NCBI GenBank assembly: GCA_014607495.2
Contig: CP053162.1
Span: 434,001-498,000 of the forward strand
DNA: 64,000 bases
DNA from: Carposina sasakii
Lineage: Eukaryota; Arthropoda; Insecta; Lepidoptera; Carposinidae
Reading direction: 5' to 3'
How positions within the stretch are numbered: the first letter of the stretch is position 1; the number at the start of each line of letters is the position of its first letter. This document shows, one piece after another, positions 32,378 through 42,495 of this stretch. The translations under genes were made by a program, and so were the position numbers. The notes below the pieces were generated by a model. It was not told the origin of the DNA. It did not search any database and worked only from the letters and a program-made list of their open reading frames with translations.

Positions 32378-34774
32378 ATGAATAGAGCACGAAAAATGTT
32401 GAATATGGCAACCTCCGTTCAAGAATCGGAAAAAGTTCAAGCATTACCTGGCCACAATAATAATGTGCAAAATAAAACTTTTTTTAATACTCCAGCTGCA
32501 CTCAGTCTACCCGTCACGTTACCCATTGATTCTTCAGATACAAATTCTATAGCAGACAGTCAACCTGATCTTAACCTATCAATATTAGAGGATGAAGACA
32601 GTGAAGTAAGCTGTGTAACGAATCCCAAAGACACAAATAGGCCAAAAATAGTTGTTGAACAGAGTGACTCGAGTAGCAGTTCAAGCGACTCTGATAATGA
32701 CTCTGATACCAATTCCGGCCGATCATCAACATCCAGCAGTTCATCAATTGCAGATTTTTCTTCTGATGACAGTGTTTTAGATCCCAACTTTCTACCTAGT
32801 CATGAAAGATCTTCTGATTCCGAAGGAGATATACAGTCAAAAGTAATTGCCAAACCATTTTGTATTTCACCCCAACCGGGCCCTTCTCGTGTAGAACCTC
32901 ACTTACTCATCAATGATAATCTGCCAGTCAATTTGGATACTCAGTCGCCTAATATAGAAACACAGCCATCCATCAGTCATAATCAGTCACCCAGCGTGAA
33001 TATTCAGTCACCCAGCATTGGCAGTGAACCAGCTAGCGTGGATCCTCAGCGTCTTAGTCGGAAAAGAAAAGCTAATCCAGAAGCATGGAAAAGAAACAAA
33101 ACCAAGACTCTGATCAATAGCGGGAAGGCACACACAACTATGTCTAAATCGAAAAAAATGATTACTGCCAAAAATATGGGACCTGTTTGTTCAGATAAGT
33201 GTAAATTTAAATGTCAAAATGTGTTTTCATTTGAGGAACGATTAGCCATATTTAATGCCTATTGGGACACTGGTGATTTAAACGTTCAGAGGCAATTTAT
33301 ATACAACCATATGACAAACATTGAGCCAAAGTATCGGTACATCCGTGTTAGTAGTACCCGCCAAAACTTAAACCACGCATATTACTTCACGAAAATCGAT
33401 CAACGCATTCGAGTATGCAAGTTATTCTTTATGAATACACTTGCTATATCAGATAAAAGCATTCGGACTGTTGTAAAGAAATTTTCTGGATCAATTACTG
33501 GAATTCAAATGCAAGATAACCGAGGAAAACATGGCAATCAATTTAAATTGGATGCTGCTTTGAAGGATAGGTCAAAGGAACACATTAACTCCATACCCAG
33601 GATTGAGAGCCACTACTGTCGCGCTCGCTCTAAGCGTGAGTATATTGAAGGAAGCCGATCTATTGCTACTTTGCACCGTGATTACGTCGATAAATGTAAA
33701 GCTGAAGGTAAAGGTTATCTTTCTTATAAACTGTACTATAATATCTTCGTGAATGACTTCAACATTTCTTTTTGGAAACCGAAAAAAGACCAGTGTGAAG
33801 ACTGCACAGCTTTCGCAAATGTTGAAGATAAAACGCTTTTACAAATACAATATGATCTGCATTTGAAAGAAAAAAATTTAGCCAGAGCTCAAAAGGAAAA
33901 TGATAAAAAAAATATAAGCGATAATTTTATAGTATGTGTATATGACTTACAGGCTGTGATGCCTTGTCCGCAAGGCGAAGTCTCTAGTTTTTACTATATT
34001 TCAAAATTGAATACGCTGAATTTTACTGTTACTGAACTGGGTTCAAATAATACGACCTGCTACGTTTGGCATGAAGGTGCAGGATCTCGTGGTGCTAACG
34101 AAATAGGATCGTGTGTGCTCGCGTACTTGAAAAATTTGAATGAGAAAGCTTCTGACTATTTTGACGTAGTATTTTACAGCGACAACTGTTGTGGCCAACA
34201 TAAAAATAAATTTATGTTAGCAACGTACCAATACGCCATAAATGAGTTATCGAAGTTGAGGAGTGTTACTCATAATTTTTTAATAAAAGGGCACACTCAA
34301 AATGAAGGAGATGCTGCTCACTCTCTAATTCAACGCAACATTTCGAATGCTTTAAAATCTTCTCCCATTTATGTGCCGGATCAGTATATAACCCTTATTA
34401 AAACTGCAAAGAAGAAAGGAAGACCCTTCGTTGTTCACGAACTTACGCATGAGAGTTTTTTAGATTTAAAATCTCTGGCTATCGGCAATTACACTATTAC
34501 AGAAGATGGACAAAAAGTCAAATGGGCTGATATAAAAACTATTAAAGTCCATCGAGATTATGAGAACAAATTTTTCTTCAAGACTTCATACGAAACTGAA
34601 GAGTTTACCTCGGTAGCCACGCTGACAAAAAGAAGGTCTGCTAATCCTATAGTGCCAAAAAAACTGTACAAACAAAAACTTAAAATAACTGAAACTAAAA
34701 AACAGGGTATTCTTAAACTCATTGAGAAAAATATCATTCCTAAGTATTACCAAAGCTTTTACGAAAATTTGTAA
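32378..34774 (+). CDS. putative transposase of an uncharacterised insect family (DUF7869-like)
   Basis: The frame encodes 798 residues from the ATG at 32378, ten bases after a good splice acceptor. An upstream in-frame ATG at 32315 lies inside the presumed intron. Residues 51-150 are acidic and serine-rich, and 228-245 are basic (possible nuclear signal). Cysteine pairs follow: CSDKCKFKC (271-279) and CEDC (473-476). The C-terminal half has spaced acidic residues after strand-like segments: D523 in VCVYDLQAV, D602 in FYSDNCCGQHKNKF, and E643/D645 in GHTQNEGDAAH. This resembles the D-D-E/D core of RNase-H-fold transposases. The frame is uninterrupted. I recall many insect proteins sharing FWKPKKDQC, SDNCCGQ and HTQNEGD, annotated as uncharacterised; the DUF7869 assignment is from memory and not verified. 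Transposase function is inferred from the inverted repeats and these acidic residues. Confidence 0.75.
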   Translation: MNRARKMLNMATSVQESEKVQALPGHNNNVQNKTFFNTPAALSLPVTLPIDSSDTNSIADSQPDLNLSILEDEDSEVSCVTNPKDTNRPKIVVEQSDSSSSSSDSDNDSDTNSGRSSTSSSSSIADFSSDDSVLDPNFLPSHERSSDSEGDIQSKVIAKPFCISPQPGPSRVEPHLLINDNLPVNLDTQSPNIETQPSISHNQSPSVNIQSPSIGSEPASVDPQRLSRKRKANPEAWKRNKTKTLINSGKAHTTMSKSKKMITAKNMGPVCSDKCKFKCQNVFSFEERLAIFNAYWDTGDLNVQRQFIYNHMTNIEPKYRYIRVSSTRQNLNHAYYFTKIDQRIRVCKLFFMNTLAISDKSIRTVVKKFSGSITGIQMQDNRGKHGNQFKLDAALKDRSKEHINSIPRIESHYCRARSKREYIEGSRSIATLHRDYVDKCKAEGKGYLSYKLYYNIFVNDFNISFWKPKKDQCEDCTAFANVEDKTLLQIQYDLHLKEKNLARAQKENDKKNISDNFIVCVYDLQAVMPCPQGEVSSFYYISKLNTLNFTVTELGSNNTTCYVWHEGAGSRGANEIGSCVLAYLKNLNEKASDYFDVVFYSDNCCGQHKNKFMLATYQYAINELSKLRSVTHNFLIKGHTQNEGDAAHSLIQRNISNALKSSPIYVPDQYITLIKTAKKKGRPFVVHELTHESFLDLKSLAIGNYTITEDGQKVKWADIKTIKVHRDYENKFFFKTSYETEEFTSVATLTKRRSANPIVPKKLYKQKLKITETKKQGILKLIEKNIIPKYYQSFYENL

Positions 34775-34839
34775 TTTTATTATTAGATACCTAATTGTGA
34801 TAATATTTAGAATAGTTAATTTTAAAAGTTCCTTTTGAT

Positions 34840-34845
34840 AATAAA
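34840..34845 (+). terminator. candidate polyadenylation signal AATAAA
   Basis: It is the first canonical AATAAA, 66 bases after the stop codon of the transposase-like frame. Other AATAAA-type hexamers occur later in the AT-rich tail. Confidence 0.5.
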
Positions 34846-34849
34846 GACT

Positions 34850-35690
34850 TATAAATTTCATACAAACATTTACATAACAATAATAAATAACGATTATAAT
34901 TTGTAACTTAAAATAGTTTACGTAAAAAGTGCCTTAAAGTGTTTATAACTGTGATTTTGTAAGACTTCTTAGATTGTTATTGTGCAATAGTATTATTACA
35001 TAAAAGCTATAATATTTTGCTACTGAATTATGTGCCTTTAGAACTGATCTTGTATTTTGTTTTGTTTAAATTATTAATGTTAAAGAGAGACAAATTAGTG
35101 TCGTCACTTGATTATTTTTTGAGTTATTTAGAGAATTTATTAATGAATATGGTTATTTTATTTATATTTTGATAATGATTATTACAGTTTTATCTCTTGT
35201 TTTTTCTATAATTCTTACAAATATAATTGTTTTAGAGAAATGTTTAATTTTGCTGAATAATAGTTACGTACAAAGTTGATCTCAATTATATTACTTAATA
35301 ATAAGTTAAGATTTTTTAGTTTAGATTTTTTAATACAATGTTCTCCTGGTGTCCATTCACTTATGTTTTTACCTAGTAATAAGATTAAACTTTTTGATAC
35401 GGTTTTTTACCAAAAAGGTACAATAAACGATTTTTATTTGTAAAACTGTGTTTAATTTTTGACATATTTTTTATTATATTGGTTCAAATTTTGAATGCAA
35501 AAGGGACTTTTATGCTTTTTTTTCTTAATAGGTAACATCTATTACAAAGTTTATATTGTAGATAGATAGAGCTAATAAATACGCATCTAATGATATATTA
35601 ACATCTTATGTTTAATTAATAAATATATGAAATATTATAAAAAAACAGTTTCAAAAATTTGTTTTGGCTGTCCTGTAAAATTTATGGATT
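34850..35690. other. non-coding right part of the transposon
   Basis: AT-rich, without open frames of note. It carries further TIR-like motifs, e.g. 'gaatgcaaaagggactttta' at about 35494 and 'accaaaaaggtacaataaac' at about 35409, that could be subterminal transposase-binding sites. Confidence 0.5.
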
Positions 35691-35694
35691 TCGA

Positions 35695-35723
35695 TTTGTG
35701 CCCCTTTTGTATTCAAGGAGCGA
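35695..35723 (+). repeat. right terminal inverted repeat
   Basis: 'tttgtgccccttttgtattc' followed by 'aaggagcga', inverted relative to 30883-30910, with TA following. Confidence 0.6.
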
Positions 35724-35810
35724 TATAGTCACGCTCATTATCCCCCAAAAGAGGTTGGGCAGAGGTGTGCAAGTTACACACCCACTTTTCACTTGTTATC
35801 ATAGTTATCA
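35724..35810 (+). repeat. lepidopteran dispersed repeat fragment next to the transposon
   Basis: 'cacgctcattatcccccaaa' and 'agaggttgggcagaggtgtg' followed by 'cacacccacttttcac' is a very common moth/butterfly dispersed motif, known from general experience. It probably marks the target DNA on the right side. Confidence 0.55.
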
Positions 35811-36840
35811 CTTGTATGGTAGATACTTACTTAAAATTTCATTTCTTCTCTGTAACTCTGTTATGTTATATAGTTTTTTAACAACAAAATAACCATGTAA
35901 ATGTAAGAATGTCTTCGTCTAAACCTAAGCATTCATATAATTTCCCATGTTGGCATTTGTAATTACAGTAAAAATAAAATATTAAGTCGGGAGTCGCTAG
36001 GGGGCGCAGTGGAGCAAAAAATTGAAATGTCTTAGTACCCCTCGCCCTTAGCGCCCCAAAAAATGTGGTTTTTGAGGTACACGCTTTGTAAACACAAGTG
36101 CTTCCTTCGGAGGCTTTTAACGTCTATTGCGTTTTAAAATACGTCAAATTACTGATTCAAATAAACACAAAATATTAGGATGTTTACACACTTTATTGTA
36201 ACGCTCGTATTATTATTAGTGGTCCTTTTTCCTTGACAGCAGTCACTTATTATAAGAACCGATCTTACGAACTAATTCATAGGACTAAAGCCACAATTTG
36301 TTCATGTACAGACGGACAGTTAAATTCAGATTAGAAAATCAGATTGTATCGTTCGGAAGACAACAATATGTCAAGATTCAGGGACTCAGTACTACATAAG
36401 AGTTGGATAGATTTAATCCAATAAACGTAAAGTGATCAATATGACTGTAACACGACATGTAGCGGGTTCGAATCCCGATGGGGTGATAATGAAGGACGGC
36501 GACAGACCCAGTGAAATAATTGACTGAGTATACATGTGAGATTTACCTATTTTGTCTAACCCTATACATTTAAAGCGAAACCAATACCTTAAAGGTAATT
36601 GAGGGAGGAGTATGTTCAGCTGTAAACTTGCTATTACTGAAATTGACTACGTTTTAACTATTTTACTATGGACTAAAGAATTTTATTTTCCTTTGGCTTT
36701 GTTTTACTGGGATAGCGGTGTCTGAAAATAATTTTTGAGAGCTCGCTATATAACCCCGCATTAGTGCTCCCGCACTTTCTCTATGGGACAATATTATGCC
36801 AAACAGCTTAGACTACGTAATACCAAATTTTCACTATGGG
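35811..36840. other. no gene; one tRNA T-arm-like scrap
   Basis: AT-rich intronic sequence. At about 36440-36492, 'gtagcgggttcgaatcccga' has a T-arm/B-box look, but no tRNA D-arm or anticodon arm surrounds it. Confidence 0.4.
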
Positions 36841-36966
36841 TGCGCCCACCACCGGACCCTACACCCTCCACTGACCCTCGGATCTGATAACTCATAACCG
36901 CGAAAACAAGCACTTGCGCTGCCTACAATCGCCACGAGAAACCAGACCCGAGCACTTAGCATGCAA
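36841..36966 (-). repeat. dispersed repeat family H (copy 2)
   Basis: Colinear with 24689-24812: 'cgcccaccaccggaccctac', 'ctgaccctcggatctg', 'gagcacttagcatgcaa'. Confidence 0.6.
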
Positions 36967-37385
36967 GATAACATCGCACTATTTCCGAAATTAAAAGTGA
37001 AGAGAAAAAAAATAGTGAACTTCCGAATTGTAACGCCTGATACAATTTCATTAATTTGTAATACCAAATGATGTTAGTTTCGAAATCAGGCATAGGAGTT
37101 TTTCTATGTCAGTCACTCAAATTATCTGTAACGAAAGAGTTTTATATCTATAGAATTGGTGCATTATCATCATGAAATTAACGTTAAATTATATATAAAA
37201 AAACTGGCCGTAAAGATCTGAACTGATATCATGAAAAAATCTAACAAAAGGCCAAAGTACTGGCACTTCAGAGCCTGTAAAAGGTGGTCGCACGCGAACT
37301 GAGCGTATATCAACCTAATTCCTTATTGTCTAATTATATGCTTTCACCAAAATAATATCATGGACCGGACTTTATTATAGAGGTT
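36967..37385. other. no recognisable feature
   Basis: AT-rich intronic sequence. Confidence 0.4.
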
Positions 37386-37645
37386 AAATTATTTTTACCC
37401 GACTGCGCGACGCAAGGAGTGGTATTGTGTTTAACAGCCTATGTATGTATGTATATATGTATGTATGTTCCTTTGTTAGCACTACACAGACCAAACGCCT
37501 CGGCCGATTTTTATGATTCATACGTCAATCGATTCCTCTTGTCCGGCGAGTGTCACTAAAGACATGACGTTAGTGAAAATCCAATATAGCGACTACTGGA
37601 CGCCATTTTATGAAAATGAAAAAAAAATAAAGTCGACAAACTATA
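37386..37645 (+). repeat. dispersed repeat, probably family P relative
   Basis: 'acccgactgcgcgacgcaag' followed by a (TATG) run and 'aaaccaaacgcctcggccga'-like sequence is the form usually seen in Lepidoptera of the sequence whose inverted ends occur at 3541-3625 and 20780-20815. Confidence 0.45.
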
Positions 37646-37730
37646 TCGATTGGGGTATCGTTGAATAGGTATGAAAATCATTTTTAGATTTCTCTCAACA
37701 TTTTTGGTGTCCCTTGTTTTGTAATTTAAT

Positions 37731-38212
37731 ATACAGGGTGTTCGTGACAGTCAGGCAAATATTGATATGGTGAGTTGAGACCATGATTCTAAGATGAAAA
37801 CCAGTGAAAATTTTCGCAGGAAAATACCAAAATTTTCCGACTTTTTTTTTAATTTTTTCAGGAAAAAATAGTATGGTTCGTTTAAGTAGGCCTTAAATAA
37901 TGACTTAACCAAAATTTAAACCTAGAAATGATTTTAGAAAAAGTTGCTCTCGAAAAAGTCAAATTAACTGATCAACCCTAAAAGAGAGTCACAAGTGATC
38001 CAAAAAATAGCAATGTATCACACAATAACCAATAAGTCCATTTAACTAGTCACTGGGTCGCCCGATACAATTGGCGCAGAAAGCAAACATTGCGTATAAT
38101 CAAACCAAAAATTAATTTCCTGCGAGTAATAAATAATACTGTCGTATAACTCAAAACAATAGTACTCGTTCGGTATCTCAGTATTTGCCTGGCTGTCACA
38201 CACACCCTGTAT
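37731..38212. mobile_element. MITE family C (copy 1)
   Basis: The left end ATACAGGGTGTTCGTGACAG then 'tcaggcaaatattgat' and the right end 'cagtatttgcctggctgtca' then 'cacacaccctgtat' form inverted repeats of about 35 bp. The 482-bp interior is non-coding. Copy 2 is at 39256-40262. Confidence 0.8.
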
Positions 38213-39255
38213 AAGTACGTTACTTACATACTGTTAATTTTAAAATTAAATGGCTACCATTATATGAGTTACGCTAAACGTAGTTATAATATCTTCCTTT
38301 AAGATTCTGCAGCTCTGGGTACCCCATTGTGGGAACCCAGATGTGTGAATTTGTACGTATGTATGTTTTATGTACAGATAAGTTCGTATGTAATAACGTA
38401 ACATATCAAATGTACAAGAACTGAAACAAAGAAAATAATATAACGTGGATTGTAATTTATATTTTCATGACTTCAGCTGAATAGAGTTAAATCTTGCGTA
38501 CAAAAAAACACAAGTAATGTGATCTTATGTCTGCTGAGACCGGCCTGATATTTTATTTCGTCGAAGATAATAACGATGTATTTAAGCTAAATTATCCTTT
38601 GCGTGGGCAAATCCAATAAATTGTGTACTCGTGAGCTGTGTATCGGATAACTAGGCAATTTTCGATGAACTTTGGTAATATTTACTTTTATCCAGGACTG
38701 ACTGGTGCTTAGGACTTCTACTGTATGAATAAGCATAGAAATAAATATATAATATTACCTTGGTAATCTCTTTATATTTAGTTTTTCTGTAACAAAAGTG
38801 TATACGTAGTATCCATTGTGATATTTTTGGTAGTACAATCAAGACGTTTTTTATCTTATCATTATGGGCATCCTTTATTTTAATTCAAACTGTCATGAAA
38901 TTAATAAAAACAGGGCTAGATGTCAAATAACAGTGACAATTTGCTAGCTCAACGCCTGAAAGAACGCTCCTGAGTTATTGAGTCGACTCTTACGACATAC
39001 ACGGCAGAAGCATCAGCACAAGAATCCTCAATAACTGTCAGAGAAAATCAAAATAACTTAACGATCCTTTATAAAGTAACAATTTCTTATAGCGGCATTC
39101 ATGAGGAAGGTTTATAATGTATATAATTATGTTCCTATGAGCTCCCTTATTGCTATGGTATTATAAAAGATGTCGTGAGTGAACGTGCCTGGCTTAGTAA
39201 TACGATGCAGGATTTAATATTGTCGGTGGATTACGCTGCCATATAATATACCTAC
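38213..39255. other. S1 scraps, otherwise nothing recognised
   Basis: S1 second-half sequence ('aagattctgcagctctgggt' and 'accccattgtgggaaccc') lies at 38301-38372. An inverted S1 first half ('tgagtcgactcttacgacat') lies at about 38935-39030. The remainder is AT-rich. Confidence 0.45.
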
Positions 39256-39894
39256 ATACAGGGTGTAGGTGGCAGCCAGGCAAATATTAATATTCAAATC
39301 ATGATTCTGAAGTGAAAACCACAAAATTTTTGTATTTTGTACCAAATAAAAAAAAGTATTACGATTAAGAAGGGTGAAATAGGTAATGTCATAATACAAA
39401 ATTTTAATACAAGATACATAATCAAAATATTTTTTTAAAAACGAAAAATCGGCTTCCTTCCAAAAACTCGAGCTTACTAAAGTAAAATTTTACTAAAGGG
39501 CAAGCCGTTGCGTTAAGCCGTGTACGACGTTTAGAAGGCATAATATTGTCGGATTTATATGCCAGCAAATGATTAAATAGGCCACATGACAAAAGAGAGA
39601 AATGACTAAGCTTCGAAAATTTACGTCTGACAATATAAGCAACATATAATTACACTCCTTCTTCCTGCCCTGTTCATCAGATCCTGATGTGGTGAATATG
39701 GGACCAACTTGGAAGCATACCATGACAAAGTATAAAAAAATTGAAATCGGTTCATAAATGACGGAGTTCTGAGTTAAAACACATAAAAAAAATAAAGTCG
39801 GGTAAAAATAACATTTAGTGTTGTTTTTACACTAATCTCAAGTAACTAATTATAGGTACATGATCCAAAAAACAGCATAACAGGGAGTCATTTA

Positions 39895-39975
39895 CAGTTT
39901 TGTGGATAGGTTCCTTTTAGTGAGCTATTTACATACCTTTTCCCTTAACATACTACTTTTGTTACACCCGGTATT
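39895..39975. mobile_element. MITE family B fragment nested in family C
   Basis: 'ggttccttttagtgagctat' through 'tacttttgttacacccggta' is the right end of family B. Its CCCTG is changed to CCCGG. Confidence 0.6.
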
Positions 39976-40097
39976 GTGACAGGTCCCACTTAACATATAT
40001 GCTACTTTTTATCCCGTGAAAATGTTTTTATCCCGGATAATTTCGACATTTTGTTTTTTCTGCAATCCACGCGGAGGGAGTCGCGGGCGTCCACTAG
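39976..40097 (+). mobile_element. Helitron 3'-end fragment
   Basis: 'gacaggtcccacttaacata' through 'gagtcgcgggcgtccactag', followed by T. The 5' part is missing. It abuts the family-B MITE end exactly. Confidence 0.7.
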
Positions 40098-40262
40098 TCA
40101 TGTTATACATCTGTTTCCGCTATACTAAATATAGGTGTGGGATCTCTTTAGCGACCCTGCATTTCTGGCACCCATTTCAAAATACAGAATGCATATGTAC
40201 CTATGTAATGCGTACTTGATCAGAATTTCAGTATTGGCCTGGCTGTCACATACACCCTGTAT

Positions 40263-41439
40263 AAAAATAAATAATGCTCTTAAATTAATGGTCTAAAGTC
40301 ATTGTTCTCTACCTAGTCTTTCCTGTGTTTATACATGTTCTTTAACCAATAAAATCAAGGGAATAAGTTTATTATTTATAAAAGTACTATTACGAGTACA
40401 AGAGCACTTTACGTTATAACAATTAACAATAAAATGTATTTATGACCAGTGGAGAAATTATTGTAGGCTTTTACTCGTAACTAATGTTAGATTAAATGTT
40501 GTACTTTATTTGTGTAAAAATATTTATTAAATGAATTATGCAATTGGGTAAATACAGAAAAAAAACTTAAATCTAAAACATATTTACCTATACAAATAGA
40601 TTATTGCCTGCAACTCCTCCACCGCTGGCAACGTGGCCAAAAGGCTGGCCGCATTACCCCGCTGGATGGCGAGGCTAATTCTTTGTACTTTATTTATATT
40701 GTGTCTGAGATACTCGTATTGCGAGAGATAATTGGTAATTTATCACGAGACTTCTAACCTCAATATGACCAGTGAACACCCCTGGACTATCCATCATGGC
40801 CGCCTTTGGTCCTAGGCGACTTGTAAAGAAATATACATATCTATACTAATAGATTATTATGTATACTTGACTTAACGAAATGTAGCTAGTTAGCTATTAC
40901 GACATGAAAATTACTATCGAACCGAAGCGAGAGTATCACTTAAGTGTAGAAAAAGTAAACTTGTTAATTTGTTAAAATTGTTTAAAATACAATTCTTTTC
41001 TATGCTAAACAAAATTTCTTCTATGCTGCTTTTTTTAAAATTCTTTATTGTGCACAGAAAAGAAACACATAAGATACAAAGGCGAGCTTATCTCTTACAT
41101 AGATTTCTTCCAGCCAACCATTTAAAATAAAGTTATTAGCGAAGAAAAAGGAAATCATACTTGCACAACCAAATAATAAAAAAATGTAATATAGACAAAC
41201 AATTGAATAAATACATAAAATATAACTAAATAAATACATACATATATACATACATATTTCATAAAATAGAACAAAAGGTAAAACTACATATCATCAATGA
41301 AGAGAAAGGTAGTGACTTCTTAACTTGTTGTCTGTGTCTAAAATACAACTATATTGTGAAATGGCCCCGCATAATGGTGTAATGAAGCAGAAAGCAGGCA
41401 TAGTTCACCAAGTCTGACACATATTTCACCTCATTCCAG
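40263..41439. other. intron end; family-K scrap only
   Basis: At 41035-41125, 'caaaggcgagcttatctctt' and 'agatttcttccagccaacca' match family K. The rest is AT-rich up to the acceptor 'cacctcattccag' before the next prickle exon. Confidence 0.45.
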
Positions 41440-41553
41440 GTGCACCTGTACTTCTCCGCAATCCCGGAAGACAAGGTCCCGTACGTGAACAGCGTGGGGG
41501 AGAGACATCGCCTGAAACAGCTGCTACAGCAGCTACCGCCACAGGATAATGAG
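41440..41553 (+). CDS. pk: prickle/espinas-type protein, PET-domain exon
   Basis: This exon has 38 codons, phase 0 at both ends, acceptor ttccag/GTG and donor GAG/gtaatt. It encodes [20 protein letters not shown] then [18 protein letters not shown]. These residues continue VPPGLRPEQ of the previous exon and form the middle of the PET domain. The block YF-(S)[15 protein letters not shown] is nearly invariant in Prickle-family proteins, and QLP-x-(H/Q)DNEVRYCHSL spans the next junction. GC content is well above that of the flanking intron, as expected for conserved coding sequence. There are no frame disruptions. Confidence 0.93.
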
Positions 41554-42175
41554 GTAATTTAGATGCTAGGAGTCAAGATTAGTTTTACTTTTGACAGTCG
41601 ATGGGGTGTTTTATAATGGAGATGGATATAGGATGCAACCATAAACTAAAAAAATTACAGTTCACCTTTACTTTCTGTAAACTACCTATAACAAACGGTG
41701 ACTTTGTCCGCGTATACTTTAAGAGTTCCCGTTCCCATGGTAATAAAAGTAGCCTAAGTTAATTTCTTATTACATAAGCTATTTGTCAGTTTAAGTCACG
41801 TCAAAATAGATCCAGCCGTTTCAGAGATTTGTACAGACGGATAGACATACAATCAAGAATTGATATACTTACTATGTAGGTATATGTCGAAGATTTTGAA
41901 TAAGATTTTTTTCTTTAATTTTAAACAAAATGCCTAGCCGTTTTGTGATGCGGCGTATTCTAAAATGTGCATTCGACATATACATCCATAGATATCAGAA
42001 ACAAATGGTATAAGTAAGCTTAATTTGCTAGTTCGACCAAGCCAACCAATGATGTGGTTAAATCGATATTTCTTGTATTCAATACAAAAAGTTCATCCTG
42101 ACCGTTCCAGAAAGATCTAACTGTCATCTGATTTCATACTAACTTCTTCTCATCTCCTACCCCGATACGTTCCAG
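41554..42175 (+). other. pk: 622-bp phase-0 intron with decayed Helitron-like sequence
   Basis: Bounded by gtaatt and cgttccag. Around 41690-41850, 'ggtgactttgtccgcgtata' and 'agatccagccgtttcagaga' resemble an inverted, highly diverged Helitron of the kind elsewhere in the window. Confidence 0.6.
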
Positions 42176-42304
42176 GTCCGCTACTGCCACTCCCTCTCCG
42201 ACGAGGAACGGAAGGAGTTGCGGCTGTTCAGCGCCCAGAGGAAGAGGGAGGCGCTGGGGAGGGGACAGGCGAGGCAGCTGCAGGCACCAGCTCCATGTGA
42301 TCGG
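42176..42304 (+). CDS. pk: prickle/espinas-type protein, exon ending the PET domain
   Basis: This exon has 43 codons in phase 0, encoding [20 protein letters not shown] then [23 protein letters not shown], followed by donor gtaaga (CGG/gtaaga). RYCHSL-(S/T)-DEERKEL and [14 protein letters not shown] are signature sequences of the C-terminal PET domain. The ending, ...PCDR, is where the first LIM domain (C-x2-C...) normally begins, so the terminal cysteine is probably the first zinc ligand of LIM1. The three LIM domains and the C-terminal farnesylation motif of the family are not found between here and 64000. The next exon is therefore either more than 21 kb away or too short or diverged for me to see. 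Confidence 0.93.
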
Positions 42305-42324
42305 GTAAGAGTTTATACCTATAC

Positions 42325-42495
42325 TAGCTGTTGGCCATAGCTCGCTTGTTACGTGAAAAGGGTATAAAAAATAGTTAACGGCCTATTTTCAGACCTACCG
42401 AATATACACACAAAATTTCATAAGAATCGGTCAAGCCGTTTCGGAGAAGTTTGGTAACAAACATCGCGACACCAGAATTTTATATATAAGATTTT
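42325..42495 (-). mobile_element. diverged Helitron/SINE-like repeat
   Basis: It begins 'actagctgttggccatagct', contains 'aatcggtcaagccgtttcgg' and 'ggtaacaaacatcgcgacac', and ends near 'ttatatataagatt'. This is the layout of the short inverted Helitrons here, but strongly diverged. It starts 21 bases after the prickle donor. Confidence 0.45.

Larger units (their letters stand above)
30883..35723 (+). mobile_element. autonomous DNA-transposon-like element
   Basis: The left end is TCGCTCATTATCCAAAAGGG then 'ccacaa'. The reverse complement of the right end is TCGCTCCTTGAATACAAAAG then 'gggcacaa'. That is about 30 bp of imperfect inverted repeat with a 2-base gap and TA on both outer sides. Inside are a probable non-coding first exon, an intron with eight 72-bp repeats, and one long reading frame. 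A competing reading is that the inverted repeat starts at CAAAAGGG (30895 and 35709), because a 12-base direct match (30884-30895 and 35732-35743) complicates the left border. Confidence 0.7.
39256..40262. mobile_element. MITE family C (copy 2) with nested insertions
   Basis: The left end ATACAGGGTGTAGGTGGCAG and right end 'attggcctggctgtcacata' then 'caccctgtat' match copy 1, but they lie 1,007 bp apart instead of 482. The extra DNA includes a family-B MITE fragment (39895-39975), a Helitron 3' fragment (39976-40097) and an S1 fragment (about 40130-40200). Confidence 0.75.
28883..41439 (+). other. pk: 12.6-kb intron inside the PET-domain coding region
   Basis: Donor gtgaga and acceptor ttccag bracket a phase-0 intron. 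It contains a hAT-like MITE 36 bases in, an S1 repeat, the complete 4.8-kb transposon at 30883-35723, and two copies of MITE family C, one of them heavily nested. The transposase frame is on the same strand as the host gene. Confidence 0.8.
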
